From a virus: DNA of 34,210 nt. The notes under the pieces were generated by a model. That model was not told the DNA's origin and ran no database searches. It saw only the letters and a program-made list of their open reading frames with translations. Position 1 is the first letter of the stretch, and each line of letters begins with the position of its first letter. Positions 16,163-25,102 of this stretch are shown here, piece by piece. The position numbers and the translations under genes are program-made. Where the stretch lies: IMG/VR virus record IMGVR_UViG_3300043410_000496, positions 1-34,210 of that record. One strand, given 5' to 3'.

Positions 16163-16779
16163 TGTCAACAAAAGATTATATTATTGGAAGACAAAAGTTT
16201 GTCAATGAAGTAAGTGGTGTTCTGCGTGGTCGTCCTGCAGCACTACTATTTTCAAATAATCCAGGAACAATAAGCAATGGATATTTCGTTCCAGATGGAG
16301 TAGAGTTTGAAGACTTCATTATAGTTTCAGAACACAACCGTGATGCAATTCAAATGAAAGCAAATCGTATTGAGCAGCGAAAGAGAACCATCAATGGTAA
16401 AATGCGTTCTTACCACATTGCAGATAAACTGTCTCTGTCAGTATCCTGGAACATGCTTCCATCTAGATCGTTCAATAGCTCACCAGTATTCAATGAGTCT
16501 GGAACTCTTAGTGGTACAGACGAAGTAACCGTAGACGGTGGAGCAGGTGGAGCTGAACTTCTTAACTGGTATGAGAATCACTATGGTTCATTCTATGTCT
16601 ATTTGGCATATGACAAGTACACAGAATTTAATCCAAACTCAACAAATCAGTATGGGCATCTTCACGAATACAACCAAGTATTAGAAATGTTTATTGCAGA
16701 TTTTTCTTATTCTATAGTAAAGCGTGGAGCCAATGAGCACGATCTTTGGAACGTATCTATAACTTTGGAAGAGGCATAA
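16162..16779 (+). CDS. Distal tail / tail tip protein
   Basis: A 205-residue protein that starts with GTG inside the tape measure stop (TAGTG). Segments NRIEQRKRTINGKMRSYHIA and LSVSWNMLPSRSF in the middle, and FIADFSYSIVKRGANEHDLW near the end, suggest a beta-rich tail tip protein. Its place directly after the tape measure is that of the distal tail protein (Dit-like), which links the tube to the hub. No single diagnostic motif is present. It overlaps the next gene by TAATG, so the tip proteins are likely made in fixed proportions. Confidence 0.6.
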   Translation: MSTKDYIIGRQKFVNEVSGVLRGRPAALLFSNNPGTISNGYFVPDGVEFEDFIIVSEHNRDAIQMKANRIEQRKRTINGKMRSYHIADKLSLSVSWNMLPSRSFNSSPVFNESGTLSGTDEVTVDGGAGGAELLNWYENHYGSFYVYLAYDKYTEFNPNSTNQYGHLHEYNQVLEMFIADFSYSIVKRGANEHDLWNVSITLEEA

Positions 16780-19700
16780 TGTTTACAGACTCAATACTTA
16801 CAAATCACTTACAAACAAGTTCATCAATTAAAAGCCAAGCCCTCATTCTGATGGAATGGAATCTTAATGATGCTATGAATATTTCAAAAATTGGAAATTA
16901 TAAGTATAGAAAAACAGACCCACAATACTCTACCCCATATGGACAGTTTGACAGTACAGATACTGGAAGATACTATGATAATGGAACCAATGCCGATGCA
17001 GTAATTACAGGCGGTAATGATTCAAATAATGATCCAATATTCTTTACAAAGAAAAAGATAAAGGAACAGCTTTACTATTCGCTAGAAGACTGCCTAGGAA
17101 GATTTAGACCAAGATCTGGAATTAATAAATTACGTTATTTTGACAAAGCAGGACAAATACTGCAGATCGGTCAAAGCATGTCGGAAGATGTTTCTATCAT
17201 TGAAAAGCGACCAAGATATTACGCTTCTGACAAAGATGATATTTTTAAATATTGGACATCGTATAAAACTGAATGGGACACTACAGAAAAGGTTTTAGCA
17301 ACACGAGGATACTCCTCTAGCACAGCTAGCATAGACGGTGGCTATGCCATTGACGATGTTGCCCCATTCGTTGTTTATAAAAATTCTATTGCAGCCAACA
17401 AAATTGTAATCAAAATGCAAACCAACGTTGGATCAGTTAACCTGGGAGTTCTCAAAACTTCATCTGGAAAAGTGGTTAATGACCCATTCTATGGTGACAC
17501 GAATAAGACTGTTCCTAAGAAATGGAAACTTCAAAAGTTGCACGGTACTGATTGGACAGACATTGTAGACTATACTAATATGCCAACTGACATAGCAGAA
17601 GATGGCTATGTAGAATTTTCTTTTGGCCTTCAGGTTCCAGACCAGTATAAGGATATATTTGTGTTTGCTGGAGAGCTATCATCCACAGCAGCACTACCAG
17701 AAACATCATATCTTGGTTATGCTTATCTTATTAAATCAAGTAATACAGATATTGGAGCATTCCATATTTGGACAAATGAAGATTACAACAACCCATACGA
17801 GATCTTTACCCCTACATATTCTTGGCTGCCTAGTAGCCAAACTATCAGTAGTAGAACAATCTACTTGACCGATCCAATCAAAGCTAATAGCTCATATACT
17901 CAGTCTGGAATAGACAAGTTCCGTCAGTTTGAATATCTAGATGGAATCAGAATCGTTGTAGACGAGATGAATACTCCCAATTCAACATTCGACTTAATCG
18001 AAATGTCTCCTAGACTATTTATGAATGTTTCAGATAGAGTACAGTCTTACGATATTACAAAGCCAGCCTCAGACCTATCTGGTGCAGGACTTCCAGTATC
18101 AAAAATGATGGCAGGAACAGGAACAATTTCCATGTTCGATTTTGACCAGGCATTTTCAGAGAACAATCTAGATAGCATCATCTATGGACTAAGAACCAGA
18201 AATATTCAATTTAAATTCTACGAATCAATCTTTGATGTAGATAATAATGGAACGCTCTACGACTACCATGTTCCAATCAAAACGATGTATTCAGACGATG
18301 CTCCAAAGCTAAACTCTTCAACTAGAGACCTAGTGATTCAGCTTAGAGATTTAAGCATCCTTCTAGAGACTACAATTGCACCCCAGATGATGATGGTAAA
18401 TAAGCCATTGCTATATATCATCTCAAGACTTCTAGATAGTATTGGTTTTTCTAACTACAGATTCTATGCAACAAAAATTAATAATGACATCATCCCCTAT
18501 TTCTTTATTGGACCAGATACAAATGTCTCACAAATTTTGGAGCAGTTGGCGGTATCCACTCAATCAGCAATGTTTTTTGATGAACAAAATAATTTTGTTG
18601 TAATGACAAGAGACTACATGATGCCAGCAGCTAACGATAGAGAAGTAAACTTAACTATAGATGCATCTAGCAACATTGTGGATATTGCTTCATCAGATAC
18701 AACTATCTTTAATAGTGGAAAGATTACATATTCTAATAAATATATTCAAAAGACTTATGGGTCTGTAGCTCAGTCTAGCTATGGGCTAAAAGCAAAAAAC
18801 TGGATATATAAGCCATCCCTACTTTGGGAAGTCTCTCCAGAATCAAACCTAAACCCAACTAATGGAGAAACATCAGCACAAAGTGCATATACCTTATCAG
18901 CAATTCCACTATCTGGGTCACGAACTGACGGTATTGGTCTATCAAAGACTCTGCCAACAGTAAACTCACTAGGTACTGTAGTAGACAACATTATTGAATT
19001 CGGTGACGGTATTCAGTTTATCTCAAAGTATGCAGGATATTTCTATGCAAATGGAGAAGTGATTCGATACGATGCTGTGGAGTTTTCAATCTCTGGTCCA
19101 ACAGGTACGGCATCTCTTATATGGATTTCAAATCCAAAAGACTTTGAGTACTACTTTGCAAAGCTTACATTAGGGCAAAGAATTTATCCAACAGGAAGAG
19201 TTAGAATATACTCAGAGCCAGCAGTTAACTCAGATGGGTCTTACAAAGTTGGAGATGTTGCTAAACACGGTCGTGGACAGTTTGGTACAGAAATTGTAGA
19301 CCACTACTATGGACTTTCATCTACCTGGACTAATCCAAATAATCTTAAGGGATGCTTCATGGATTCAGAGTTGCTCTTGAGCGGTGGAACAACAACGGTA
19401 TCAAATGCAAATGGAAAAGCAGGTATTGAATCTTCAAATAAGAACAATACAACTATCTCAAGTGTAATAAAGAATGTATTCACTACGACAGATGAGTCAA
19501 TCCCTGCAACTGTTCAGGCATCTGCCCTAGTAATGAATGGGCCATCATTTAGTAGCTCACAAAACCCAATTGACTATGTATCATATGTATACAAGCAGCT
19601 GCCTACAAGATATACACACTTTGGAACAAGAACTAGAATTGTCGGGTCTGTTGGAAATGGATCAGGTTATGACCAACAACCAGTTGGAAACTCTACGATG

Positions 19701-21143
19701 TATTCGCTAAAAGAGACTACTTATCCAAAGACCATCACAAACTCAGATGGAACAACTACAACTATTAACGTAACCTCTAAGGCTCAGGTTCTTGGTGGAT
19801 CTAGTGGAGGCGTTGCCATTCTTATTGATCCAACAACAAACAATGGATATTACTTTGAGATTGCAGCATTAACAAATAATAATGTTAACAATTACTCTGG
19901 AACAGTCCCAATCAACAACATGTTCTTCTATAAGTTGCAAAGAAATGGAACAGCCACATCTGATGCAGATAAGGCTATCCCAAATGTTCTTTGGTCTGGA
20001 CTAGCTCCTATCCTTGTAGATGATGGAAAGTTTACGGGGCAGTCAAGACTGATGAATGAAACATCTCCTACAGTTTACGATATTGCAGTTGAATACGAAA
20101 GAGTTTCAAATACAACAAAGAAGTTCTATCTATTTGTCAATGGGCAGGTAGTTGGAACGGTAGAAGATAAAGATGCACTACCAGAAAACAATAGCTCTAC
20201 AACTAACGTAGCCCTATTTACACGTGGATCTTCACGCTTAATGTTTGAAAATGTATATGGTTTGGTCAAAAACTATTCTCAAACAAACGACTCTCTCCTA
20301 GATGTTCCAATTGGAAATGACACTGCAAAAGCATTTGGCTTTGGCTCTAACTATACAGGACACATCTCTGTGACAGATTCCTTTAGAAAATATGCAATGA
20401 GCGGAATGATTAATGGCTCCTACCTATCAGGAATTGGGGCACAGTCAGACCCAGCATATAGCATATTCTATGATGAATTCGGAACTATTATGCGTGAATG
20501 TGCATATATGAATGTCAGATTTGACAAGGCATATCCAGCATTATATTCAGTAGTATCTCCCACATTTAACAGTCTAAAGGGATACACTATTTCAGGATTC
20601 AAGTCAACTCCATATGGAGCAGAATTCTTAATTTTCAATAACACAGATACCTTGCTAACCCTAGATGAATCTAGCGGAAACTATCTGAGAATCCAGGGAG
20701 TTGCCTTTACACAGCAGACACAGAATGAGCTGACAGTAGACCAGTTCTTCTTGAAAAACAGTGATTTCTCTAACTTTAAGCTATCAGCAAAAGAAGAGCT
20801 AAAAAACAAGAAAACCTATGATGATATTAAAGCAAGCCGAATGACTTATGGCAAGAAAGAATTTACTCTAGATACTCCATATATACAGTCTGAAGACTTG
20901 GCTAACAAGCTAATGTCCTGGGTAACACAAAAAGTCATGAGACCAAGAAAGTCAGTAGGTGTTGAGTTATTTGGAATGCCAATCTTGCAACTAGGAGATA
21001 TCATAAAAATTGATTACCAGGTCAATGGGGTTGATGAAGCAGTTTCTCCAGATTCAAAGTTTGTAGTATATAACATTCAGTATTCAAAGGGCCTAGATGG
21101 AATCAAGAATACTGTATACTTGAGTGAAGTAGGAGGAGTGTAA
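16779..21143 (+). CDS. Large tail tip/hub protein with lectin-like insertion
   Basis: A 1454-residue protein, second after the tape measure, where the tail-associated hub lies. The segment NIVDIASSDTTIFNSGKITY near residue 632, and the C-terminal LGDIIKIDYQV (about 1404) with KFVVYNIQYSKGLDGIKNTV, resemble gp27/Tal-type hub proteins. Between them sits a long insert. Part of it, with VAILIDPTTNNGYYFEIAAL (about 1008), FYLFVNGQVVGTVED (about 1116) and MFENVYGLVKNYS (about 1155), has the look of a concanavalin-like/laminin-G jellyroll that binds sugars. An upstream TTG at 16746 could extend the frame, but ATG 16779 overlaps the previous stop by one base and gives MFTDSILTNHLQ. Hub is likely; the lectin call is tentative. 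Confidence 0.7.
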   Translation: MFTDSILTNHLQTSSSIKSQALILMEWNLNDAMNISKIGNYKYRKTDPQYSTPYGQFDSTDTGRYYDNGTNADAVITGGNDSNNDPIFFTKKKIKEQLYYSLEDCLGRFRPRSGINKLRYFDKAGQILQIGQSMSEDVSIIEKRPRYYASDKDDIFKYWTSYKTEWDTTEKVLATRGYSSSTASIDGGYAIDDVAPFVVYKNSIAANKIVIKMQTNVGSVNLGVLKTSSGKVVNDPFYGDTNKTVPKKWKLQKLHGTDWTDIVDYTNMPTDIAEDGYVEFSFGLQVPDQYKDIFVFAGELSSTAALPETSYLGYAYLIKSSNTDIGAFHIWTNEDYNNPYEIFTPTYSWLPSSQTISSRTIYLTDPIKANSSYTQSGIDKFRQFEYLDGIRIVVDEMNTPNSTFDLIEMSPRLFMNVSDRVQSYDITKPASDLSGAGLPVSKMMAGTGTISMFDFDQAFSENNLDSIIYGLRTRNIQFKFYESIFDVDNNGTLYDYHVPIKTMYSDDAPKLNSSTRDLVIQLRDLSILLETTIAPQMMMVNKPLLYIISRLLDSIGFSNYRFYATKINNDIIPYFFIGPDTNVSQILEQLAVSTQSAMFFDEQNNFVVMTRDYMMPAANDREVNLTIDASSNIVDIASSDTTIFNSGKITYSNKYIQKTYGSVAQSSYGLKAKNWIYKPSLLWEVSPESNLNPTNGETSAQSAYTLSAIPLSGSRTDGIGLSKTLPTVNSLGTVVDNIIEFGDGIQFISKYAGYFYANGEVIRYDAVEFSISGPTGTASLIWISNPKDFEYYFAKLTLGQRIYPTGRVRIYSEPAVNSDGSYKVGDVAKHGRGQFGTEIVDHYYGLSSTWTNPNNLKGCFMDSELLLSGGTTTVSNANGKAGIESSNKNNTTISSVIKNVFTTTDESIPATVQASALVMNGPSFSSSQNPIDYVSYVYKQLPTRYTHFGTRTRIVGSVGNGSGYDQQPVGNSTMYSLKETTYPKTITNSDGTTTTINVTSKAQVLGGSSGGVAILIDPTTNNGYYFEIAALTNNNVNNYSGTVPINNMFFYKLQRNGTATSDADKAIPNVLWSGLAPILVDDGKFTGQSRLMNETSPTVYDIAVEYERVSNTTKKFYLFVNGQVVGTVEDKDALPENNSSTTNVALFTRGSSRLMFENVYGLVKNYSQTNDSLLDVPIGNDTAKAFGFGSNYTGHISVTDSFRKYAMSGMINGSYLSGIGAQSDPAYSIFYDEFGTIMRECAYMNVRFDKAYPALYSVVSPTFNSLKGYTISGFKSTPYGAEFLIFNNTDTLLTLDESSGNYLRIQGVAFTQQTQNELTVDQFFLKNSDFSNFKLSAKEELKNKKTYDDIKASRMTYGKKEFTLDTPYIQSEDLANKLMSWVTQKVMRPRKSVGVELFGMPILQLGDIIKIDYQVNGVDEAVSPDSKFVVYNIQYSKGLDGIKNTVYLSEVGGV

Positions 21144-21144
21144 T

Positions 21145-21987
21145 ATGCCAACAGCAGATAGTCTAGCATCTAGTGCTACCCTGAGAGCAGATTATCAGGC
21201 AGCCTTAGCAATCGCAGCTTCAGCTCAAGCAGCAGCAGCAAAAGCAGCAGCAGCCAGACAAGCTGCTCAAACTGCAATTAAAGCAGATGATGCTGCAGCA
21301 GCAGCAAGTGTTGCCCAGACAAAAGCAGCTACTGTAGCCGTGTCAAATATGACATACTCTCAAGCTGACGCTGCTGGAATAGATCATGGAATTATTAGAG
21401 CAGCCCAGTCCTATGTGACTGGATCGCAAGATTTCCCTGCCCCACCTGTGGTTACAGTTACTCCAACACCAATTACAATAACAGCCACAGGGGACACTTC
21501 AGGAGCAACAGGTTCATCTTCACAAAATACTGGAAATGCCTCCATTACAATTAAGCTTGCTACAGATAACCTATTAGCATTTAAGCCAGACACAATCGAT
21601 GCCGAAGCAACTGCCAACATGTTGTTCCAATCAATTGGCGGAATAGAGTTATTAGAATACTCTAGATCTGACATGATCTATAATATAGATAACCAGGCAT
21701 TACCATACCAGGTATTTTCAGACCTATCAGCACTACAAAGCAAATACTCTCCAAAAAGTTTGTCTGGGCTACAAGATGCAATCGGAGACAGTCTAACTGC
21801 ATTTCCCTTAGACATTTCAAAATATATTCCACTAGTACCAACAAGAGCATTCTATGTTTATGTTGAGGACAACGTAGCCTCAGCAAACCTAGATAATTTA
21901 ATTATTGAGGTCATAGGCATTACAGATAAATCTTCAGAAACGGTACAGGTAGAAGTTATGAATTCGTCAGAGGTATATAGCTATTAA
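21145..21987 (+). CDS. Minor tail protein with Ala-rich coiled-coil N-terminus
   Basis: A 280-residue protein. Residues about 10-75 are almost pure Ala/Gln/Lys/Asp helix (ASAQAAAAKAAAARQAAQTA), a likely coiled coil. A Thr/Pro-rich linker (PPVVTVTPTPITITATGD) and a mixed domain of about 140 residues follow, ending in strands (AFYVYVEDNVASANLDNLII). The coiled coil and linker suggest a trimeric fibre or baseplate spike attached to the hub. I recognise no family. AGGAGGAGTG just before the ATG is a strong ribosome binding site, unlike the two leaderless genes that follow nearby. Confidence 0.7.
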   Translation: MPTADSLASSATLRADYQAALAIAASAQAAAAKAAAARQAAQTAIKADDAAAAASVAQTKAATVAVSNMTYSQADAAGIDHGIIRAAQSYVTGSQDFPAPPVVTVTPTPITITATGDTSGATGSSSQNTGNASITIKLATDNLLAFKPDTIDAEATANMLFQSIGGIELLEYSRSDMIYNIDNQALPYQVFSDLSALQSKYSPKSLSGLQDAIGDSLTAFPLDISKYIPLVPTRAFYVYVEDNVASANLDNLIIEVIGITDKSSETVQVEVMNSSEVYSY

Positions 21988-21996
21988 TGCTATAAT
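21988..21996 (+). promoter_or_regulatory. Extended -10 promoter, predicted leaderless start
   Basis: TGC plus TATAAT (21991-21996) begins on the base after the stop codon of the previous gene. The ATG (22003) follows after six bases with no Shine-Dalgarno. No -35 element is visible. Confidence 0.6.
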
Positions 21997-22002
21997 AGAT
22001 TT

Positions 22003-23076
22003 ATGTTTACAAATTCTGGTTCTTCTCTTTTAGCAAAATATATGTTAGGTCAGTTACCTGCATTTGCTACCCACATTGCTATTGGCTGTGGAACAAAAGC
22101 TCTTACGACAGAACCATCTGGCAACCCATATATCAACCAATCAAAGCTAGACTTTGAAACCTATAGATCAAAGATCATTTCGAGAGGGTACGTAAACAAT
22201 GGCGGTGTTCCAGAATTATCTCTTATTGCAGAATTGCCAACAAACAACAGATATGGCATTACAGAGATTGCCCTATTTCCAGGACTAGAGAACCCATCTG
22301 CCAAAGACTATGACAGTAGAATATTGCTTAACTTTGTAGACGAGTCTTATGTATATAGCTCCACAAGCATTACTGACATTTCTTCTACAACTATAAACAT
22401 TCCAAACAGTGGAACCATCAGCGACTCAGGAAAAACAGAGCCATTCTTCATCAGTTCATCTGATGGGCAGCTAACCTCTGAAGATAGAGAAAAGAGATTA
22501 GAGGCCCCAAGATTCTTGGATAAAGCATTAATCATGAAATCAACATCGACTGGGGTAGTTGAAGCAAGAAACATCAATATTGATCTAAGCAAAAACTCTC
22601 CAGAAGACTATGTATCATTAGCATACTCATTCCTAAATGATGCTGTTGGTGATGGTCTAGGAGTCCAAAATACCTATACTGTAACTATGCAGCTAATGAC
22701 ATCATCTGAGACTGATTATTATACACACTCATTTACTATTGATGCAGCAAGTCTAACAGATTCAAGATACAATGTAGAAGCTTTCCAGATTAAGGACTTG
22801 ACAGCAGTGGGAACATCTCCTACGCTATATAACATTAACAGAGTAAGATTCTCAATCGCAAAAACAGGGGGATCTGCAACAGAGCTTAACTGGCTACTTC
22901 TTGACGGACTCAGAATTGATAATACTTCATCATTTAACTCATCATTTGGATTAGTTGCATATAAAGTAATTGTTAATCCAGTAACTATTGGAATGACTAC
23001 ATTGGGAATGCCAATTATTAAAGCATCGAATACTACAAACTTTATCGAATTTAGATTTAGGTTGGATGTCACATAG
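22003..23076 (+). CDS. Minor tail / baseplate protein
   Basis: A 357-residue protein beginning MFTNSGSSLLAKYMLGQLPA, with ATHIAIGCGTKAL, RYGITEIALFPGLENP and long beta segments toward the end. The opening resembles phage tail proteins in which AIG-G and ITEI-LF mark a collar-like beta domain found at baseplate and fibre-attachment proteins, but I do not assign a family with certainty. The middle (residues about 190-300) contains YTVTMQLMTSSETDYYTHSF and LNWLLLDGLRIDN, possibly a jellyroll. The start has a -10 box six bases upstream and no ribosome binding site, so it is predicted to be leaderless. It overlaps the next gene by TAGTG. Confidence 0.65.
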   Translation: MFTNSGSSLLAKYMLGQLPAFATHIAIGCGTKALTTEPSGNPYINQSKLDFETYRSKIISRGYVNNGGVPELSLIAELPTNNRYGITEIALFPGLENPSAKDYDSRILLNFVDESYVYSSTSITDISSTTINIPNSGTISDSGKTEPFFISSSDGQLTSEDREKRLEAPRFLDKALIMKSTSTGVVEARNINIDLSKNSPEDYVSLAYSFLNDAVGDGLGVQNTYTVTMQLMTSSETDYYTHSFTIDAASLTDSRYNVEAFQIKDLTAVGTSPTLYNINRVRFSIAKTGGSATELNWLLLDGLRIDNTSSFNSSFGLVAYKVIVNPVTIGMTTLGMPIIKASNTTNFIEFRFRLDVT

Positions 23077-23600
23077 TGGTAGACGCAAACATCAAGAAGG
23101 TTATCTACCCAGCATCTAAGCTGCCTATCCTGAGCCTTATTGGTGAGGATGAATTAGTTTATCCTATTAGATATCGTATTGTTTCTCAGGACGGTACTGA
23201 AACATCTGCCTGGTCTCCAATATACGAAGTGCCAATTAGATCTTTCCCACAATTAGATGTAAACATTTCAGTATCTTCTACAGGTACTTTGGCATCAATC
23301 GTTTGGGACAACCCTGCAAACAAAATAGGAGTTGACGTAGATAACAATCCTATTCGTGGTATTAATACAAACTTTTTCGATATATACGTAAAATGGAAAG
23401 ATGCATCAAATGCATACCTTACAGGATTTTCTGACTATGTTCATGCAGGAACAACTGCTTCTCAGCCAACATATAACTTGTTTACCCTAAGAGTTCCTGC
23501 TACTGCAAAGCATTTGGATGTTCTTATCCAGGTTGCTACAAATCCGCATAAAGAGGTTGCTACTGCAAAAGTTTGGGCAGCTACCAACTTTTCAGTCTAG
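23076..23600 (+). CDS. Fibronectin type III-like tail protein
   Basis: A 174-residue protein starting with GTG in the previous stop (TAGTG). The stretch LVYPIRYRIVSQDGTETSAW with SPIYEV at residues about 27-50 is like an FN3 strand pair, and ISVSSTGTLASIVWDNPAN starts a second beta unit. FN3-like domains are common surface modules on phage tails and are thought to hold weakly to the cell envelope. It probably works with the preceding baseplate protein, with which it is translationally coupled. Confidence 0.6.
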   Translation: MVDANIKKVIYPASKLPILSLIGEDELVYPIRYRIVSQDGTETSAWSPIYEVPIRSFPQLDVNISVSSTGTLASIVWDNPANKIGVDVDNNPIRGINTNFFDIYVKWKDASNAYLTGFSDYVHAGTTASQPTYNLFTLRVPATAKHLDVLIQVATNPHKEVATAKVWAATNFSV

Positions 23601-23602
23601 TA

Positions 23603-23611
23603 TGCTATAAT
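23603..23611 (+). promoter_or_regulatory. Extended -10 promoter, predicted leaderless start
   Basis: TGC plus TATAAT (23606-23611) lies two bases after a TAG stop. The next ATG (23619) is seven bases beyond the hexamer. No -35 and no Shine-Dalgarno are visible. Confidence 0.6.
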
Positions 23612-23618
23612 TGAACCT

Positions 23619-24032
23619 ATGAGCAGATTACCAAACATTAGTCCTGGACAGCCAGTTGACGCACTATTCTTAACAGACATGGTGGCTTCCATCAATTCAC
23701 TGTATGATACACAAATTACTAGTGGAAAGAATGCCAACATTAGTGGTAACATCCTTCCAACTGCTAATCTTTCTGTAATCGCTTTTAAGCAAACTATTTC
23801 TGCATCTGGAACATCTGTTCCTGTTGGATTTGGAACTGCCAAGTTCGCAGCACCACCAATCGTTACTGCAACCATTGACTCATCTGGAATTGCAAGCACT
23901 AATAACCTATCGGTATCTGTGCAAAGCATCACTACAGGTGGATGTAATATTGTTGCTAAGTTTGATACTGGAGTAGCATCTGTTGTAGTAAATGTTATTG
24001 CAATTGGATACCCTTCAGCAACTGGAGCATAA
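23619..24032 (+). CDS. Small tail fibre / receptor-binding candidate
   Basis: A 137-residue protein. Residues 1-40 (GQPVDALFLTDMVASINSLY) look like the helical attachment segment found at the start of small tail proteins. The C-terminal 85 residues (VPVGFGTAKFAAPPIVTATI, NLSVSVQSITTGGCNIVAKF) resemble the H-lectin-like beta-sandwich at the tips of some phage fibres, with the pattern of a strand, PP-VTATI, then SV-S-T--G. That resemblance is by eye. It has its own leaderless promoter and overlaps the regulator gene by TAATG. Confidence 0.6.
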   Translation: MSRLPNISPGQPVDALFLTDMVASINSLYDTQITSGKNANISGNILPTANLSVIAFKQTISASGTSVPVGFGTAKFAAPPIVTATIDSSGIASTNNLSVSVQSITTGGCNIVAKFDTGVASVVVNVIAIGYPSATGA

Positions 24033-24562
24033 TGGCTCTAAGAACTAGAGAAGACTATAACAATGCTCCTCCTGTAAAATCGGTAGCTAAGATCTGGTTT
24101 CTTAATGGAGATCTAGTAAGAGTTCACCATCTAAATAGGTCTAATGGAATCATGTCTGTTTTTAATATCACAAAAGATCAGATTGAGAGCTGCCTAATTG
24201 CCGATTTTAAAAAGAATCGTGAGAGAGCTTATACTGTTAATCAAACTGCCGAACTTGTAAATAGGCATAGAAAGTATATGCCACAGATTGTCAAGAAGGG
24301 CATTATTCCTGGTCCAACAGGAGCACAAAAGGGTGGAGCAATTGCGTGGCAAGTAAGAGCATACTATTCAGAGTCGCAAGTTCGTGAGATTCGTGATATA
24401 CTTGCTTCCTACCACCACGGTAGACCAAGAAATGATAAGCTTATAACAAATGATGTAACTCCCACAAAACAGGAGTTGACAAGACGTATGGGCGATGGTA
24501 TACTAACATATACGAGGACTGAAGATGGACGCTATATTCCTATTTGGTCTGAATCAATTTAA
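24032..24562 (+). CDS. Helix-turn-helix DNA-binding regulator
   Basis: A 176-residue basic protein. Residues about 67-93 (AYTVNQTAELVNRHRKYMPQ then IVKKGIIPGP) form a helix-turn-helix of MerR/excisionase type, followed by a wing-like stretch and a helix with SESQVREIRDILASYHHGRP. The N-terminal 55 residues (KIWFLNGDLVRVHHLNR) are probably a separate beta domain. It lies exactly between tail and replication modules, and is coupled to the tail fibre gene by TAATG, so it would be made late with structural proteins. It could shut off or activate replication promoters such as the one embedded in its own 3' end. An excisionase role is less likely as no integrase is seen here. Confidence 0.7.
   Translation: MALRTREDYNNAPPVKSVAKIWFLNGDLVRVHHLNRSNGIMSVFNITKDQIESCLIADFKKNRERAYTVNQTAELVNRHRKYMPQIVKKGIIPGPTGAQKGGAIAWQVRAYYSESQVREIRDILASYHHGRPRNDKLITNDVTPTKQELTRRMGDGILTYTRTEDGRYIPIWSESI
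24476..24504 (+). promoter_or_regulatory. Consensus -35/-10 promoter for replication module, inside regulator gene
   Basis: TTGACA (24476-24481), a 17-base spacer, and TATACT (24499-24504) preceded by TGG: a full -35 plus extended -10. It lies in the last 90 bases of the regulator gene. Predicted transcription start is near 24511, about 75 bases before the next gene at 24585. Confidence 0.7.
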
Positions 24563-24563
24563 T

Positions 24564-24580
24564 TGTTCTTGAAAGGAACA
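24564..24580 (+). promoter_or_regulatory. Small hairpin covering the ribosome binding site of the next gene
   Basis: TGTTCTT (24564-24570) can pair with AGGAACA (24574-24580), one wobble, around a GAA loop. The right arm includes the AAGGAA ribosome binding site for the ATG at 24585. The stem is weak, so any control of translation would be mild. Confidence 0.3.
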
Positions 24581-24584
24581 GGGT

Positions 24585-24794
24585 ATGAATAACGAAGAAA
24601 CTAAGGTATCTGTAACTCTAGGATACACTCTTAATCTAGGAAACTTCCAGTCGCTACGTATTGACCTGGCAGTATCAGATAATCGCCGTGATGGTGAAAA
24701 CATTAATGAAGCATTTGAGCGTGTCTATAGCTTTGTTGAGAACAAGCTTCAGGAAAAGGTTGCTGAAGCACAAGGTGAGATCGAAGGCAAGTAA
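24585..24794 (+). CDS. Small conserved-looking phage protein, unknown function
   Basis: A 69-residue acidic protein, first gene of the replication module. It has two predicted strands (KVSVTLGYTLNLGNFQSLRI, DLAVSD) and a C-terminal helix (NINEAFERVYSFVENKLQEK). The compact beta-beta-alpha pattern is well formed, which argues for a real gene, but I cannot name a family with certainty. It ends TAATG into the next gene, so it is co-translated with the helicase region. An accessory role in DNA replication is only an inference from position. Confidence 0.7.
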   Translation: MNNEETKVSVTLGYTLNLGNFQSLRIDLAVSDNRRDGENINEAFERVYSFVENKLQEKVAEAQGEIEGK

Positions 24795-25102
24795 TGGCTG
24801 AACGCAAAGACCGTATGGCTTTGCTCAGTCGCTATGCTAAGTTGCACACAAAGCACTATGAGCAAAGAGTCACACTCAATCTAAATGTTGAGCAATGGGC
24901 TGCAGATGCACTTATTGAATCATACACTTTACCATATTGCTATGATCTGTTAGAATATTATTTCGGGGTAGCCCAGTCACCCAATTGGAAATATTTCGCA
25001 AACTATGCAGACAAAATTATTGATGCACGAGAAGACTACAACCAAGATTTAAAGGAGAGAGCCGAACGCCGTTTAAGGGCTAAGGAGTGGTTAAATGAGT
25101 AA
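24794..25102 (+). CDS. Hypothetical helical protein upstream of helicase (loader candidate)
   Basis: A 102-residue protein, mostly helical, with an aromatic middle (LPYCYDLLEYYFGVAQSPNW) and a charged C-terminal helix (DLKERAERRLRAKEWLNE). It is coupled to the gene before by TAATG and overlaps the helicase start by eight bases. A small gene directly before a DnaB helicase often encodes a loader or other replication accessory, so that is the best guess, but no AAA+ motif or known loader motif is visible. Confidence 0.65.
   Translation: MAERKDRMALLSRYAKLHTKHYEQRVTLNLNVEQWAADALIESYTLPYCYDLLEYYFGVAQSPNWKYFANYADKIIDAREDYNQDLKERAERRLRAKEWLNE

Noticed and set aside
24032-24562. Regulator as an excisionase of a temperate phage.
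   Set aside because: No integrase, attachment site or repressor is present in the window; general regulator is safer.
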